Positions 21,354 to 32,600 of a stretch of 64,000 nucleotides of DNA are shown here, one piece after another. A model generated the notes under the pieces. The model did not search any database and was not told the origin of the DNA. It saw only the letters and a list, made by a program, of their open reading frames with translations. The translations under genes and the position numbers were made by a program. The DNA is from Paramyrothecium sp. XJ0827. Taxonomy: Eukaryota > Ascomycota > Sordariomycetes > Hypocreales > Stachybotryaceae. Where the stretch lies: positions 2,046,001 to 2,110,000 of the forward strand of contig JAJFPB010000001.1 of NCBI GenBank assembly GCA_020881915.1. Reading direction: 5' to 3'. Every line of letters begins with the position of its first letter. Position 1 is the first letter of the stretch.

Positions 21354-24300
21354 TGGAGTTGATTCGGAAGGGCGACGACGGAGGTGGGAGCTGAGAAGTG
21401 GGAGGGGCGCTTAATTGATCGAGGCTTGTTCGGTACCTGGTCTTTGGAGGTTCGAGATGCGGACTTGGACCCTGAGGCTCCGGATTTCACGAGTAGCGGT
21501 GGAGAGGGGGTTGATCGGCATTCGTCTGTGGAGGGGCAACGGGGAGCTTCCCCGCTATCAGAGCGCGGGCCGAGCCAGGAACCCATTGGACGTGTTTCGG
21601 ATGAAACATGCAGGCAAGGCATCTTAACAATTCGTTTGCTCAGGCCCATGGCTTCTAGTGTACTGGATATATGCTTGGGACAGAGCTGCTGGTGCCATTA
21701 TATGCAGTTGAGTCGATACCAACCCAGCCAGCCTATAGCTCGAACAATATGTTTTCGGCGTTGACAATGCGCCAGCCTCCCAGTTGACTTCCCACGACTC
21801 ACTCTGCAACAAGGCAGAATAAAACAAAATCAGTGCATTATTTCTGCAAGTCCGACGTATGGAATAGCCCAGTCTAACAAGCCAATGCCTGATTTGTTGG
21901 ATACTATTCAAGTAGGTACTAGACTACCTCGAAGCTAGTTTCAACCGAACATCATGCTATTTATTTTCTATCTACATAGCCTCCAACCCGACTTCGGGAA
22001 TTGCTTCAGACCTGATCTATGATGGCAACCTGTAGTCTTTCCCTAGTCATACGTGGATGCTATAATTGAAAAGCGGGCATCCTGTCATCATCTCATCGTA
22101 AAGACACACCCAATCAACTGCTCGGTAGTTCAGCGCCTCTACATAACATAAGCGAGGCTGAGCCATAGAGGGTCCTCGCCTGCATTTGCAGCTTGTCCTG
22201 CCACCAGATTGTACTCTTGCTTCGCATCTGTTCATGCTGCCATAGCCGCATTCACTGATCGGATCAATGTCTTCGAGATGGATCCTCTTTCATCGTGGGC
22301 ACTGTTATGACCACATATCTTTTCATCCCAACATTTCTTGTATCTAATTGCACGTCAAACCTAGGTTGGCCTTGCCACGACAAGCACGCAAGTAGCAAAG
22401 AAGCTTACCGGCATTGCAGAAAGCTATGAATATGTACCCATGCTTGTTGCCATGCTCTCTGTGGAGATGTTGGTCATTAGTACGGGCCTAGCTAGCTTAC
22501 ACGACCTTGTCTGCCGGTGACAGGATCTTGTATCTGTCTGAGCCTTGGAGGAGATCATTCGATTGAACACAGCCGCGTTCATGAATGATTTGAAAAACCT
22601 AAAGACACGTAAGTAGTAATCTGTTCATGATCGCCATCAAGCCAATTCACTGGTACAAGTTCCTACGGGGCCCTTGGACGAGGTAATGCTCTGACTTTCA
22701 AGAGGTTTCACAGAGTGGCTAACCCGTCCTCCGCCTGCTGGAAGTCAGGAAGGGCTTGGCACGAACCAATCTGCTTCAGGGGAGGTTTGAGGAAATCCTC
22801 GGTGACGGATTCAAGCACATCTTCCAGAATGAATGGTGGCCCGTGAAGCAATCAGAGTTTGACAAGTTTCAGTCTCGTTTGTCACGCATCTCATTGTATA
22901 GGGTCCCTGAGTGGCGTGACGAGGATCTCCAGGCAAGTGCTGTGAATAGATGCATATCCCTGGCATGTCAAGGAAAGATCGAATAGGCCGTATGAGAGAA
23001 GAAGAAAAGTGTCTTGATGTGGTATGGTGGCAACTCGCCAGGCCCGGCATGCAGCGTTGTGGCGAGGTCGTGAAAGCAGGTTATCCACACACACACGGCT
23101 GATGCTCAGCTTACCGCTTCTTCAGTAAAGGTCAGCCCCAGATTGAAGCATTCCAACCAACATTTGGGCATGTAGTTTATCTTACGTGGCTTAATTTAGC
23201 AGAATTCGTGGCAGCCAGAGGGGATTTCATGAGGTCGACACCTAGGCCCTGAGCTGATGTCAATGTCGTCCTGAATGGCCAGCCTACTATGTATTAGAAC
23301 CTGTGTCTTCGACAATTTCGTCTCACGAATAGGAAGATGAAAGCATAAATTAGAAAGCCATTATGGCCGGCCAAATGAAAACCGGCTCAAAGGTGCCGGA
23401 CAGTAAAATAACATTGCTCTGCTCTTCATGAAAACGCGATTCGGCATGAGACATACGATTTCGGAGCCAAGCACAAAACTCAAGAGCGGACGTAGCTCTG
23501 AAGTCTCCGTGGGATTCAAGCAAGAGCAGCCGCACGACCCTAAGTCTTGCGTTAGCTGTTCCGTCGAGGCCCCCATCGTAGGACTTGCATCAGTCTGAGG
23601 CGGTGTCAAGCACGAATATGGCCGAATCCAAGTTTGCGCATCACTCTACAACTAGAGAGATCTGTGATACCAAAAATAGATTGCTTACCTTCTCCATGCG
23701 GATCTGAGTAATGCACCATCGCTAGATCTCTCCGAGAGATGGAAGCGGTTGCCTCCGGAGGGTGCCGGGCCCGGAGTGGGTCCGCGGCGCAGGTATCTCC
23801 GGAGGATGTAGGGGAATCCAGATGGACTGCCCTGTCTATACGATACTACGTGTCAGGTACGTTTCAAGCCTTAAAAACTTCTGATTGGTAATTCGAGAAA
23901 GCGGGCCAGGTAGTTTGCGTCGTCAGATCGCTGCTGAGCCGTTGAGATGCATAGGGCGAACCAATGCAAGAAACTTCGCGGGCATTAGCCGCCCTCTCGT
24001 CGACTGCATATGGCCTAACAGCATGTCCCGGGAATTTCGTACTTAGCCGCAGATCGCAGAATGTTTTGCATCCAATTGATGTCAACTGATGGCTTGCGCC
24101 AACTATTTTTGTCCCAAGCGCTGCCTGCGTGCCGATTGGTGGCGCCGCTGGGTTCGCTGCGAGGCTGTTGGCAAGCTCCCAACCGGACTCACCGCCCGGA
24201 TCGCAATAGAGATGCGATTTGGGACGCACACGCCGCTGGAGGGTTGGGCAGGAAAAGGGATTCGCTTTGCAGGCCCGACGATGACTTGCTGTTGTTTTGC

Positions 24301-24679
24301 GGCTCTTGCATGCAGCAAGGATATAATAATGACGCGGAGTATCCTGCCAGACATCAGATCTAGTCTTTTCAAATTACACGACCTATACCCTGCATTACGA
24401 TCGCTTGAATGAGGGCATCTACTCCCGGTGTTGAGAAACATTGCGACGCCTGCTTTACCAGCAGAACCTTGGTCTCGGACGCGAAGCCCCAGATACTCAT
24501 GTTTACTACCCAAAGCTTTGATCCAGGCAGCTCTGAGTTGTTCGTGTGTTACAGCACAACCAGCAAACTCGCATCGATCAAACCACCACCACGACACCCT
24601 CCGCTCGACCACCAACCTGCCCAGCGCTGCCGGCGTTGCAATCAAGCTCGATCTAGCACTATCGCAGCTTTACCACAAG
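21354..24679. other. 3.3-kb gene-poor region with one doubtful gene
   Basis: It contains the NECAP promoter at its left end, a possible short gene at 22627-22986 (listed separately) and the zinc-finger gene promoter at its right. Other frames are short, overlapping and without motifs. Confidence 0.4.
22627..22986 (+). CDS. Doubtful two-exon small gene or gene relic
   Basis: join(22627..22682, 22749..22986) would encode 97 aa. Exon 1 starts MIAIKPIHWYKFLRGPWT. The intron has a GTAATG donor, a GCTAAC branch site and a CAG acceptor, 66 nt in all, and the frame is kept. Exon 2 has protein-like composition (QNEWWPVKQSEFDKF, then SLYRVPEWRDEDL). Just upstream, another protein-like segment (residues EEIIRLNTAAFMNDL) ends at a good GTAAGT donor, but I cannot join it in frame. 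This could be the 3' part of a larger gene, a decayed gene or chance. No domain recognised. Confidence 0.3.
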
Positions 24680-25677
24680 ATGGATCCGAACTTCGCGCTC
24701 GACTCGAGTCCTGCTGTCTTCAGACAGACTGAGGATAAGAAATACGCGTGTCCGTTTGACAGGGCCGGTTGTGGAAGTTTCACGAACATGGCCCGGGTTG
24801 GGTGAGTATGCATGGCTGCCCGCCCGGCTGAATAACTTACTCATCGTTGTATTCGAGACAGGGAGCACCTGAAGCGATGCCACACTCTAGAACACGCCTG
24901 TGCCTTCTGCGGCCACAGGCTCGGCGCATTTGGGCCGAAGAAGCTCAAATTGGCACGGCAGAACCACGATTGCAAGAAAAGCCACTCGCGGGGAGAAAAG
25001 CCGAAACTCATGACGCCAGAACAGGATCAGAGGTACTTGAACAATTTCCGAGGCGGATGGGAGGACCTCCATCGCCTTTTGTGGCCGGGTCGCCCGGTGC
25101 CTTCACCGTGTAAGTGCTTCACCACACCTGCACCATTTCAGCCCACCGACCTCTCTGACCGTCGGCAGATCTAGGGACCAGGTGCACAACCGAACACGAA
25201 GATGGAAGTAGTTGTTTGCCGGAGACGTCCGTGTCTATACAAAGCCCCAGCGAAAGCAGCAGACAGCTAGCCGTGCCGCCGGAGCATGCGTTCACGCAGT
25301 TTGCGAGGTCTACCGGTTCGCATATGGACACCGACTCTGCAATCGACGTACGCACCAGGTTCGGGGATGCCTTCCCAGTGTCTGTGGACTCCTACCAGCC
25401 GGCCTATGACTACGGGGAGCCTCAGCAGCCTGCAGCTTCCATGTTGGGCATCAGCGGCGAGAAACTTGGGTCGTGGGCGCAGGCTCTGCAGGCTCTGGGC
25501 AATGACGCAGCGCAGGAAAACGACATCACCATTTCGGAAAGCGGTACATACAACCAGTACGATCTGCACATGAACATGCAGAACCGTGACCTAACGCCGT
25601 GGAATCACTTGATGGCTCTCGAAAAAGGCTTTTATGACGGCGAATCACTCGATGATACGAACGGCCGGTCTCAGTGA
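24680..25677 (+). CDS. Small fungal zinc-finger protein, putative regulator
   Basis: Three exons: join(24680..24801, 24862..25109, 25169..25677), 292 aa. Near the N-terminus is a finger of fungal type with C24, C31, H43 and H48, starting KKYACPFDRAGC. It is followed at once by a CX2C pair (C54, C57) and a basic stretch with further His/Cys (QNHDCKKSH), suggesting a second metal site. This arrangement resembles fungus-specific C2H2-like proteins in which one finger is followed by a conserved Cys/His segment and a helical WEDLHRLLWPG motif. The C-terminal 170 residues are Ser/Gln/Asp-rich and probably disordered. DNA binding is likely but not certain; no target can be inferred. Confidence 0.8.
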
Positions 25678-26477
25678 GGATCCAGACGAGTTGCTGGCTC
25701 TTCAAGCAAATTTTGCTTCTTGACGGCGGGCCTTTGTACGCGGACAACTGAACCAGACAGACATTGTCATGCGAGATGATCCTTGTATATCCTTGGCGGG
25801 CAGGATCTCGCCTCGTTGCTGGGAGGAGAGGAGGGCGGGCGCTGGGCTTGCAGGACGAGCCCGAACGCAACCATCCCTCGGCACTGATTAGGTGCCAATT
25901 GGAAAAGCCGAGCTCTGGTAAGTCGTGATGAGCATCACATCAGCATGCAAAGGCAGGTACTGACATTGCATACTGTAGTGGATCGGATGCGGCTCGAACG
26001 CTTTTGGTTTATCGGTGTCAATCGGAGTACATACTGGGAGGTTCTATTGTTTTTTGTATTTACTTTGGGTGTGCGACTTTACAAATGCAGACTGTAAGAT
26101 ACAAGCAGGTACTTGTGATAGAACTGATAAGGCGACCAATAGTCAAGATGGTTCTTACCGATTGAAGGAGATGGTGATGAGAACTGTCAGCATGCCGTGG
26201 TAGCCAACTACATGCGTCGACAAGAAGGTATGCTAGCGATAGCGATCTTGTACCGCCCACTCTATGTATAGCGGATGATTTGCAGGGGTGGGAACACGGC
26301 GATGCGTAGGCGACAGGGGTCGACGCGCTGACCACAGCTTGGCGGACCCTGCTTAGCCACATCGAGCCTGGCAAAGGGGTAATCCACCAGGACGGAAGCG
26401 TCGTCGTCCGCGGTCCCTCAACACCATCTGGGGCGACGAAGCATCTTGCCGTATTAACGACTGAAAACCAAGTTGTC
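25678..26477. other. Intergenic region
   Basis: About 0.8 kb between two rightward genes. I see only short frames without motifs. Confidence 0.5.
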
Positions 26478-27406
26478 ATGGCGTCTCAACCGGACGTCGA
26501 GGAGGGCCTGACCGGCTTGCCCAGGGACTCGGTCGACAAGGACGACTTCCCCCTGGCTGCGCCGGCCAGCGCCAACGACCTTGCTTCAGTGCGTCGGATG
26601 CAGCATGGCATGCACAGGGCGCTTGGTATCTTCTGTGTAGCCTCCATTGTTCTTGGCGTAGCCGTCGTCGTCGTGGTGCTTTGGCGGCTGTTTTTGGAGT
26701 TCTTCGCCTACGACGACAAGGACAAGGGCTGGGGAGGGAATGGCAACGAATCTCGCGACATTCCCATCTCCCTCGTGGTTAGACTACCTCTCCCACCATT
26801 TTTTCCCCCTCTATTCTCTACGAGTTGCCAACTAACACGCCTGGACAGAGCTTGGGAAGCATCGTGTTTGCGGTTCTGAACAGGACGCGCCTCCGCATGC
26901 ACCAAAAGCCTCTCCCTCCCCTTGTCAACGCCTCGGTGCTGGCGGGGATGCTCGCCGCCGTCGCCGCCGTGGGCTTCGGAATGGTGCCGTGGAACAGGGA
27001 GGGCGACGAGGCTTGCGTTGACAAGCTGGTAGGGATGGATCCCACGTCGCCGCAGGACATCTTCTACGTCAAGTACTGCAACAGGATCGTCCTGTACTCG
27101 CGCATCAGGAAGCTGGACATGGTGTTGGTGGACACTCATGCGTGAGTAACCTGAACCTGGCTGCAGAGTCTTGCCAAAAACTGACTTTCCTGTAGGGTTG
27201 TTCATCTGCTTCTACTGCTCCTTTCGCTTGGGTTGTTCTACTGCTCCAAGCGCATCGCGGGAGAGGGCTTGCTGACTGCTGGGATCGAGGCTGTCAAGCA
27301 GGCTGGGGCCGATGTGTCTGACGTATGGGTCCAGGCGAGGCAGTGGTGGGCGAGGACATCACAGGGCTGGAGACGGGTACCGTCGTCAGCAGAGGAGCCG
27401 TTCTGA
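26478..27406 (+). CDS. Small multi-pass membrane protein, unknown function
   Basis: Three exons: join(26478..26774, 26849..27141, 27196..27406), 266 aa. The first donor could also be 3 nt downstream (26777), which keeps frame. There is no signal peptide. The first 45 residues are acidic and soluble. Hydrophobic spans: ALGIFCVASIVLGVAVVVVV at about 52-72, VNASVLAGMLAAVAAVGFG near 140-160, and VVHLLLLLLSLGLFY near 197-213. The second soluble stretch has two cysteines that could form a disulphide if lumenal. The tail ends with Trp/Arg-rich residues. It resembles unnamed small fungal membrane proteins; I recognise no family and assign no role. Confidence 0.75.
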
Positions 27407-27667
27407 GGCGATCGCTGCAGAGATAGGCATTTGTCAATTGTCGATAGCGGTAATAAAAGTTGTTTCGTATCATGTGGTCGGGCAACACCCGCAGAAGCAA
27501 TGTTCGGTTGTGCCCTATCCAGAAAGCTGCGTGCCTGGACTTTAAGTAACCAGAGGACGATTCAATCGTTATTCAAACTCACATGCATCCCAAAGTCACA
27601 TAGAGCCATGCGGTACGTTACGGCTCACGTGCTTCCATCCGCATGATACCTACGAACTTAGACTCAG

Positions 27668-27707
27668 CTCCCGGGATTTGAACCCGGGACGAGTTCGACC
27701 CCGGGAG
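27668..27707. repeat. Perfect 9-bp hairpin containing a tRNA-like B box
   Basis: Arms GCTCCCGGG (27668-27676) and CCCGGGAGC (27699-27707) are exact reverse complements around a 22-nt loop. On the minus strand the segment includes GGTTCAAATCC flanked by CCC/GGG, which fits the RNA polymerase III B box and a T-arm. No D-arm, anticodon arm or matching acceptor strand is present, so it is not a tRNA gene as it stands. Confidence 0.6.
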
Positions 27708-27714
27708 CCTTGGT

Positions 27715-27744
27715 GGGCGGCTGGGCTGGGCTGGGCGGGTCGGG
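27715..27744 (+). promoter_or_regulatory. G-quadruplex motif upstream of GCN3
   Basis: Six GGG tracts (27715, 27723, 27728, 27733, 27737 and 27742 starts) with 1-5 nt loops on the coding strand, about 140-170 bp upstream of the GCN3 start codon. The core is a CTGGG repeat. Folding and function are inferred from the pattern only. Confidence 0.5.
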
Positions 27745-27760
27745 ACTGGCCTGCCCCGCC

Positions 27761-27767
27761 TGACTCA
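27761..27767. promoter_or_regulatory. Exact Gcn4/CpcA (CPC1) site TGACTCA
   Basis: TGACTCA is the core recognition sequence of the general amino acid control activator (Gcn4 in yeast, CPC1/CpcA in filamentous fungi). It lies 117 bp upstream of the ATG of the gene for eIF2B alpha, itself part of that pathway. Occupancy is not shown. Confidence 0.5.
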
Positions 27768-27883
27768 CCCGTATCACATCGCCGAAAAACAACCCCACGC
27801 AACTTTTTGGCTTCATTTTCTTTTCGTTCCGCACCGACCGCTTCGCCCAGCTTCCCTGCTCTCCTCCAGCAACGGCGCTCGCC

Positions 27884-29087
27884 ATGTCCACCGACGTATC
27901 GACCCGTGAGTCCCGCGGCTCTTAAAACCCTGTCTGTGCCGGTCGTTTCCCGCTAACAGCAGCGCTCAGCGACCGCCGGGGCCCAGCCGCAAACCATGGA
28001 TATACCCCTCCGCAACCAGCCTTCCAACTTCGAGTACGACTCCGACTCCCCCCCTTCTAGGCTGTCATGGGCCTCCATGTCTGACTGATTACTTCTCCAG
28101 CATCGTCTCGACGTACCGCAACCTCCTCGCCGCCGACCCCGACCTCACCAAGCCCGTCGCCGCCATCGAGTCGCTCATCGCCCTCCTCAACACCACCCCG
28201 TCCACCACCGTCTTCGAGACGCTCGACACCGTCAAGCTCCACTCCGACCGCCTCAAGGCCTCCGTCGCCAACCCCATCCCCCTCTCCGCCGGCACCGACC
28301 TCTTCCTCCAGTACCTCGTCGCCTCCCTTAAGCAGGAGGAGCAGGGCCCCGCCGGCGCCGGCTTCGACGCCGTCCGCCACCACCTCCTCCGCAACGGTCG
28401 CCTGTTCGCCACCCGCGCCGTCGCCGCCCGCAATGGAGTCGCGGAGGCCGGCTGGCGCTTCGTTACCGAGGGCTCGTGCGTCTTGACCCATGGCGCCTCG
28501 CGCTCCGTCACCGGCCTCCTTGAGCGCGCCGCCAAGAACGCCACCGGCGCTTTCCGCGTCGTCTACGTGCGTGACGAGATGCGCACCGACGAGAGCGACC
28601 GCGTGGTTCGCGAGCTGCGCAACAAGGGCATTCCCGTTGCCGAGATCCCCGAGGCTGCCGTCGCCCACGTCCTGAGCCTGCTCCGCCAGGTCGACATGGT
28701 CTTCGTCGGCGCCGAGGCTGTCACGCAGAACGGCGGCATCATCTCCCGCTTGGGCACCTTCCAGATCGCCCGCCTGGCCTCGGAAGCCAAGATTCCCTTC
28801 TATGTCGCCGCCGAAACGCACAAGTTCGTCCGCAAGTTCCCGCTCGACCAGCGTGACATTGGCTTCAAGCAGGAGGTGCTGGACTTCCGGGTGGACGGCG
28901 CGAGTGCCCAGCCCACCGATGCTGTCGATTATACGGTAAGCTGTTGTGTGAATGAGTTTAGTAACCAATTTATTGACGTGGCCAGCCTCCCGAATGCATC
29001 ACCAACCTCGTAACTGAGAACGGCGTCAAGTTGCCCGGTTACGTTTTCGAGCAATTGCTGGACATCTACGGCAGCTTGAACGGTTGA
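27884..29087 (+). CDS. GCN3: Translation initiation factor eIF2B subunit alpha
   Basis: Four exons: join(27884..27905, 27970..28033, 28101..28935, 28986..29087), 340 aa; the first exon has only 22 nt. After a short N-terminal extension the protein is helical (STYRNLLAADPDL), then has the Rossmann-like eIF2B alpha/beta/delta domain: VLTHGASRSVTGLLERAA, FRVVYVRDEM, VAHVLSLLRQVDMVFVGAEA, and NGGIISRLGTFQIA followed by the PFYVAAETHKF strand. Length and order match the alpha subunit rather than beta or delta, which carry longer N-terminal regions. The subunit is non-catalytic. It forms the core of the decameric eIF2B exchange factor and lets phosphorylated eIF2 inhibit exchange, which drives general amino acid control. 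The promoter carries a TGACTCA site. The gene is convergent with egt1, about 0.55 kb away. Confidence 0.95.
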
Positions 29088-29633
29088 GAGGACAGAATAG
29101 AATACATGACAGCATCACAACGGCCGGCAATTGTCCTTTCGCGGGGATAGAGACGCCGGATCCGTTGTCGTATCAGCTTGGCGGTCCCTTGTAGACGTGT
29201 CAATCTGAGGGCATCTGAGGCACTGCATCAAACATTTGGCACGCTCCGAAGCATCTCGCAATGACTGCTTCTACATGGCATGGCATGGCACACCACAGTG
29301 GACGAAAGGCCAACCAAAGCTGGGGATACAGACGGCTCACCGGAACCACATCAGAGGAAGAAAAGGTAGAAAGAAGCGGCTAGACTGCCGGTACCAATTT
29401 AGTGGCTAGCAGCCGCAAGATATATCAAAAACAATCATGAAGGAATGTCATCACGTCATGTCTCCCACACGTCATCCTTACGATTTGTAGAGATTGTCCG
29501 TCGCTTGGTTCCCAAAGTATTGCATGAAGGTCGTCTGACCAGATCATCCTTCGCAACATATACCGAAATCATCCAAAGAAATGTCGTTACAAATGTAGCC
29601 CGAAAGATCTCCCCGTCCTCAGAGCAGCACGGC
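29088..29633. other. 3'-3' intergenic region between GCN3 and egt1
   Basis: 546 bp between convergent genes. It has a short CATGG/ATGGC pentamer run near 29276-29290. No gene seen. Confidence 0.5.
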
Positions 29634-32600
29634 TCACTGGGCATCCCTGACCAGCCTGGCGCCGGCCCACGCGTAGGGGTAGTTGCGCTGGTACCAGTTG
29701 ACGAAGCTCCTGCGGCCGGCGATGCGCGGGTGCGTGGCCCACGAGCCGCCCAGCACGATGTTGTGCTTGTCGTCGAAGAAGTCGGCCGTGTAGGCCGGGT
29801 AGAGGGGCATGGGCTCGAACCCCTCGTGGCGGCGCAGCGGCGAGCTCGTCCACTCCCACACGCCGCCCGTGTCGGACTGGCCGGCGAGGGAGCCGCCGCG
29901 CGAAGTCACCGGCACCGGGTGCCAGTGCTTGAAGCCGACGTTGGCGCCGGCCAGGTCGATGAACAGCTCGTCGGAGCCGTCATCGACCGACGTCTCGGAA
30001 ACCAGTTCCGGGGGCGTCTCTTCCACGCCGTCGTTGACGAGATGCCTGGGCGAGATTTCCAAGGTCAGCACTGGTCGGCAACACGAGCGCAAATTACATG
30101 CAAGTGGTCTACATACCCGTTGACTGCAGGGACCTTCTTTGACAGTCTGCTGAGCGTCACGAGCTTCTTCTGCTTGTGGGCGTACTGGTAGATGCTCTTG
30201 GCCTCCTCGAAGGTCGGGATGCGGCCGCCCATCCACGCGGCGCAGCCGGCCAGCTCGTCGTACGACGCGAAGACGGGCCAGTCCAGGGCGTGCTTGAGGG
30301 GCACGAGCCCGTAGACCGTGCGGACGGACTTCCCGGCCAGGAAGGACTCTGGGGCGACGTCGGCGCCGTTGCTCGCGCCGTTGGTGTGGCCGTTCGTGTG
30401 TCCGTTGGCGGTACCGTTGGCGGTTTCCTGCTTGGACCACGAGGCAGGAATGCTGTCGATCTTGTTAACGTACAGGTAGTTGGCGTACTAGAGATTGATT
30501 AGTTCTGCTGGTCACGACTTGAACCCATTCTTACTCACCTCTTCGTTGGTGATGGCACGGCCCTGAGCCTGGAAGGCGTGGACATCTTCCTGGCGTGCAG
30601 GCTTCTCATTGTCCCTAATATGGCCAATCAGTCAAAGCGTGAACAAAGGCCTAAGAAAAAGACAAGCTGTTACCATCCAAAGTGACGCTGAGCGTCAGAG
30701 CCATCCTCAGGCTCCTGCAAGCCGATTGTCACCGTCTGCGCCGGGACGTCGAACCACTGGTTCGGCACTCTCGCCTCGCGGGCCTTGCGGGCGAGCTTCT
30801 CGAAATCAGGGCGCGGAATGTGGGGCGGCGGCCGAGTCTTGTCGCTCTGGAGCAGCATGTAGAGGAAGGTCTCGATGTGCATGACCTCGTGCTCGAAGCC
30901 GAGCCAGATGACCTCGGCGACCTCGCGGGGAATGGCATCGGCGCCCTTCTCGTAGAGGCCGCGGAGGCGGGCGCGGACCCGCTCCTGGTACGCGAGGATG
31001 TCCTCGACGGGGGGCCACTCGTCTGGGATCTCGGAGTGGTCGTGGCACTTCTCCGGGTTGTCGACGTCCGGGTCGATGCCGCGCTCGAAGATGGCATGGT
31101 AGTGTGCTGGCTCCGTGGGCGGTGCCTTGGTTCCTTTGCACAGCTGGATGTCTAAGAAGCCGGGGATGTGGCCCAGGTAGAAGACACAGGCGTTGCGCAG
31201 CTTGATGGGCTTTCCTCCGAGCTCCTCGTTGGGCAGCATCTGCTGGGAGATGGTGTCCCAGGTCTCCCACAGGCCCTTCCAGTCGTGGAGGGTTGGCAGA
31301 GGCCCAGAAGCATAGATGGCTGGGATTGGGCTGAAGGACATGCTGGTCTTCTGTAGCATGTGAATGCCTGTGAGAGTTTGAGCGGTTAGCCTGAATCTGT
31401 CATTCCGAAATAGATGCCACCCTCATATATGTAGGGGTCACCGTGCAGCACACCCTCCCGCGCCCCTCGTCCGGCCGGTCAGTTGACCGTGGTTAGCCGT
31501 TGTGCTTATCGATGACTTGGACGAGTTCCCGACTTTGGGAACCCCCCATGTCGTTCTCGGCTGCAGGGCGCTGCGTGACATGATCGGCAGAAGTGGGGTG
31601 CATGCGGTGATGTAGGTGTTCAGCCATCCATCCACCGCTGGACGCCGAGGGCGCAACGACAGGAGTGGGCTGATGTGTGCTGAGGGAAAGGTCGGGCGAG
31701 TGCTTACCATATTCGTCGCCGCGGCTCCAGTGCTTGACCTGGTTTAGGCCGGATGCAGCAAAGAGCTTGGTGTAGCCCGCCTTGGAGTACTTGAAGCTCT
31801 GCTCGATCTGGATGCGTTCATGCGGCTGCACCACCGAGCCGAGCACCGTGACCTCCCGCTTCGGCAACACGAATGCCTGGTGACGGCCGCCCTCCTCGTC
31901 GAAGACGTACTCTCCAATCGCTTCCCAATCGTCCAGATTGAAGACCTCCTCGCCTAGGACTTCATTGGCGTGCTTGAGGCCGTTCAGAGTGAACCTGGGC
32001 AGTGTCAGCGATGCTGTCCAATCAAAGAGGCCTTGTCGTCATACCTGTGTGTAAGTCCCTCCTTGTCTATCAAAATTTCATGTTAGTCCGAAATCAAATA
32101 CATCTATCCATGTGTCGAAAACCAACCATTGTAAGCGTGGCTGTGACAAAGGTTAGCATGAGCTGAGATGCGAACCTGAAGTTTAGAAAACGTACAAAAT
32201 CTTTTCCGGGTCATCGCATGAGTCGATGCCCATCATGAAGGAATCTGTTGGTTGCAAGACGTCGGCAAAGCCGCCCAAGAACTCAGCAGCCTCGTCGCGA
32301 GAGAAATTGCCTATGGGGTTCACAACTTCAGCCAAACGAGCACAACGACGAACCGGGTTGACAAACCGATACTTGAGCCCAGGTGCATGACGGTCTTGGA
32401 CCTCGTGGCCAGGGAGGGCTGCTTGAGCCATTCGCGGCCGTCGTCGTAGGTCCCCAGCAGACCGTGGCAGGACACATGCTTGAAATGGGGGACTTGGGCC
32501 AGAGTGCGCTCCAGCTCCTGCCGGGAGAGGTCCAAGGCGTAGTAATCCACCTTCTTTCCCTGGTCCTCCAGAGCCTGTAGCAGCAGGCAGACCTTTCGCA

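Larger units (their letters stand above)
27407..27883. other. GCN3 promoter region
   Basis: A 477-bp interval between two rightward genes. It holds a 9-bp inverted repeat (27668-27707), a G-quadruplex motif (27715-27744) and an exact TGACTCA (27761-27767), each listed separately. Confidence 0.7.

Noticed and set aside
27661..27760. tRNA gene suggested by the GGTTCAAATCC box
   Set aside because: No A box, D-arm, anticodon arm or matching 5' acceptor strand could be found on the minus strand, so only the hairpin/B-box element is listed.
28057..28968. 303-residue open frame antisense to GCN3
   Set aside because: It arises because GC-rich third positions of the sense gene leave few stops on the other strand. 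It has Gly/Glu/Asp-rich low complexity and no domain, and the sense frame is a clear eIF2B alpha.
31438..31707. Separate small gene inside the long egt1 intron
   Set aside because: The frames have no start/splice context or motif and lie wholly inside a phase-consistent intron.
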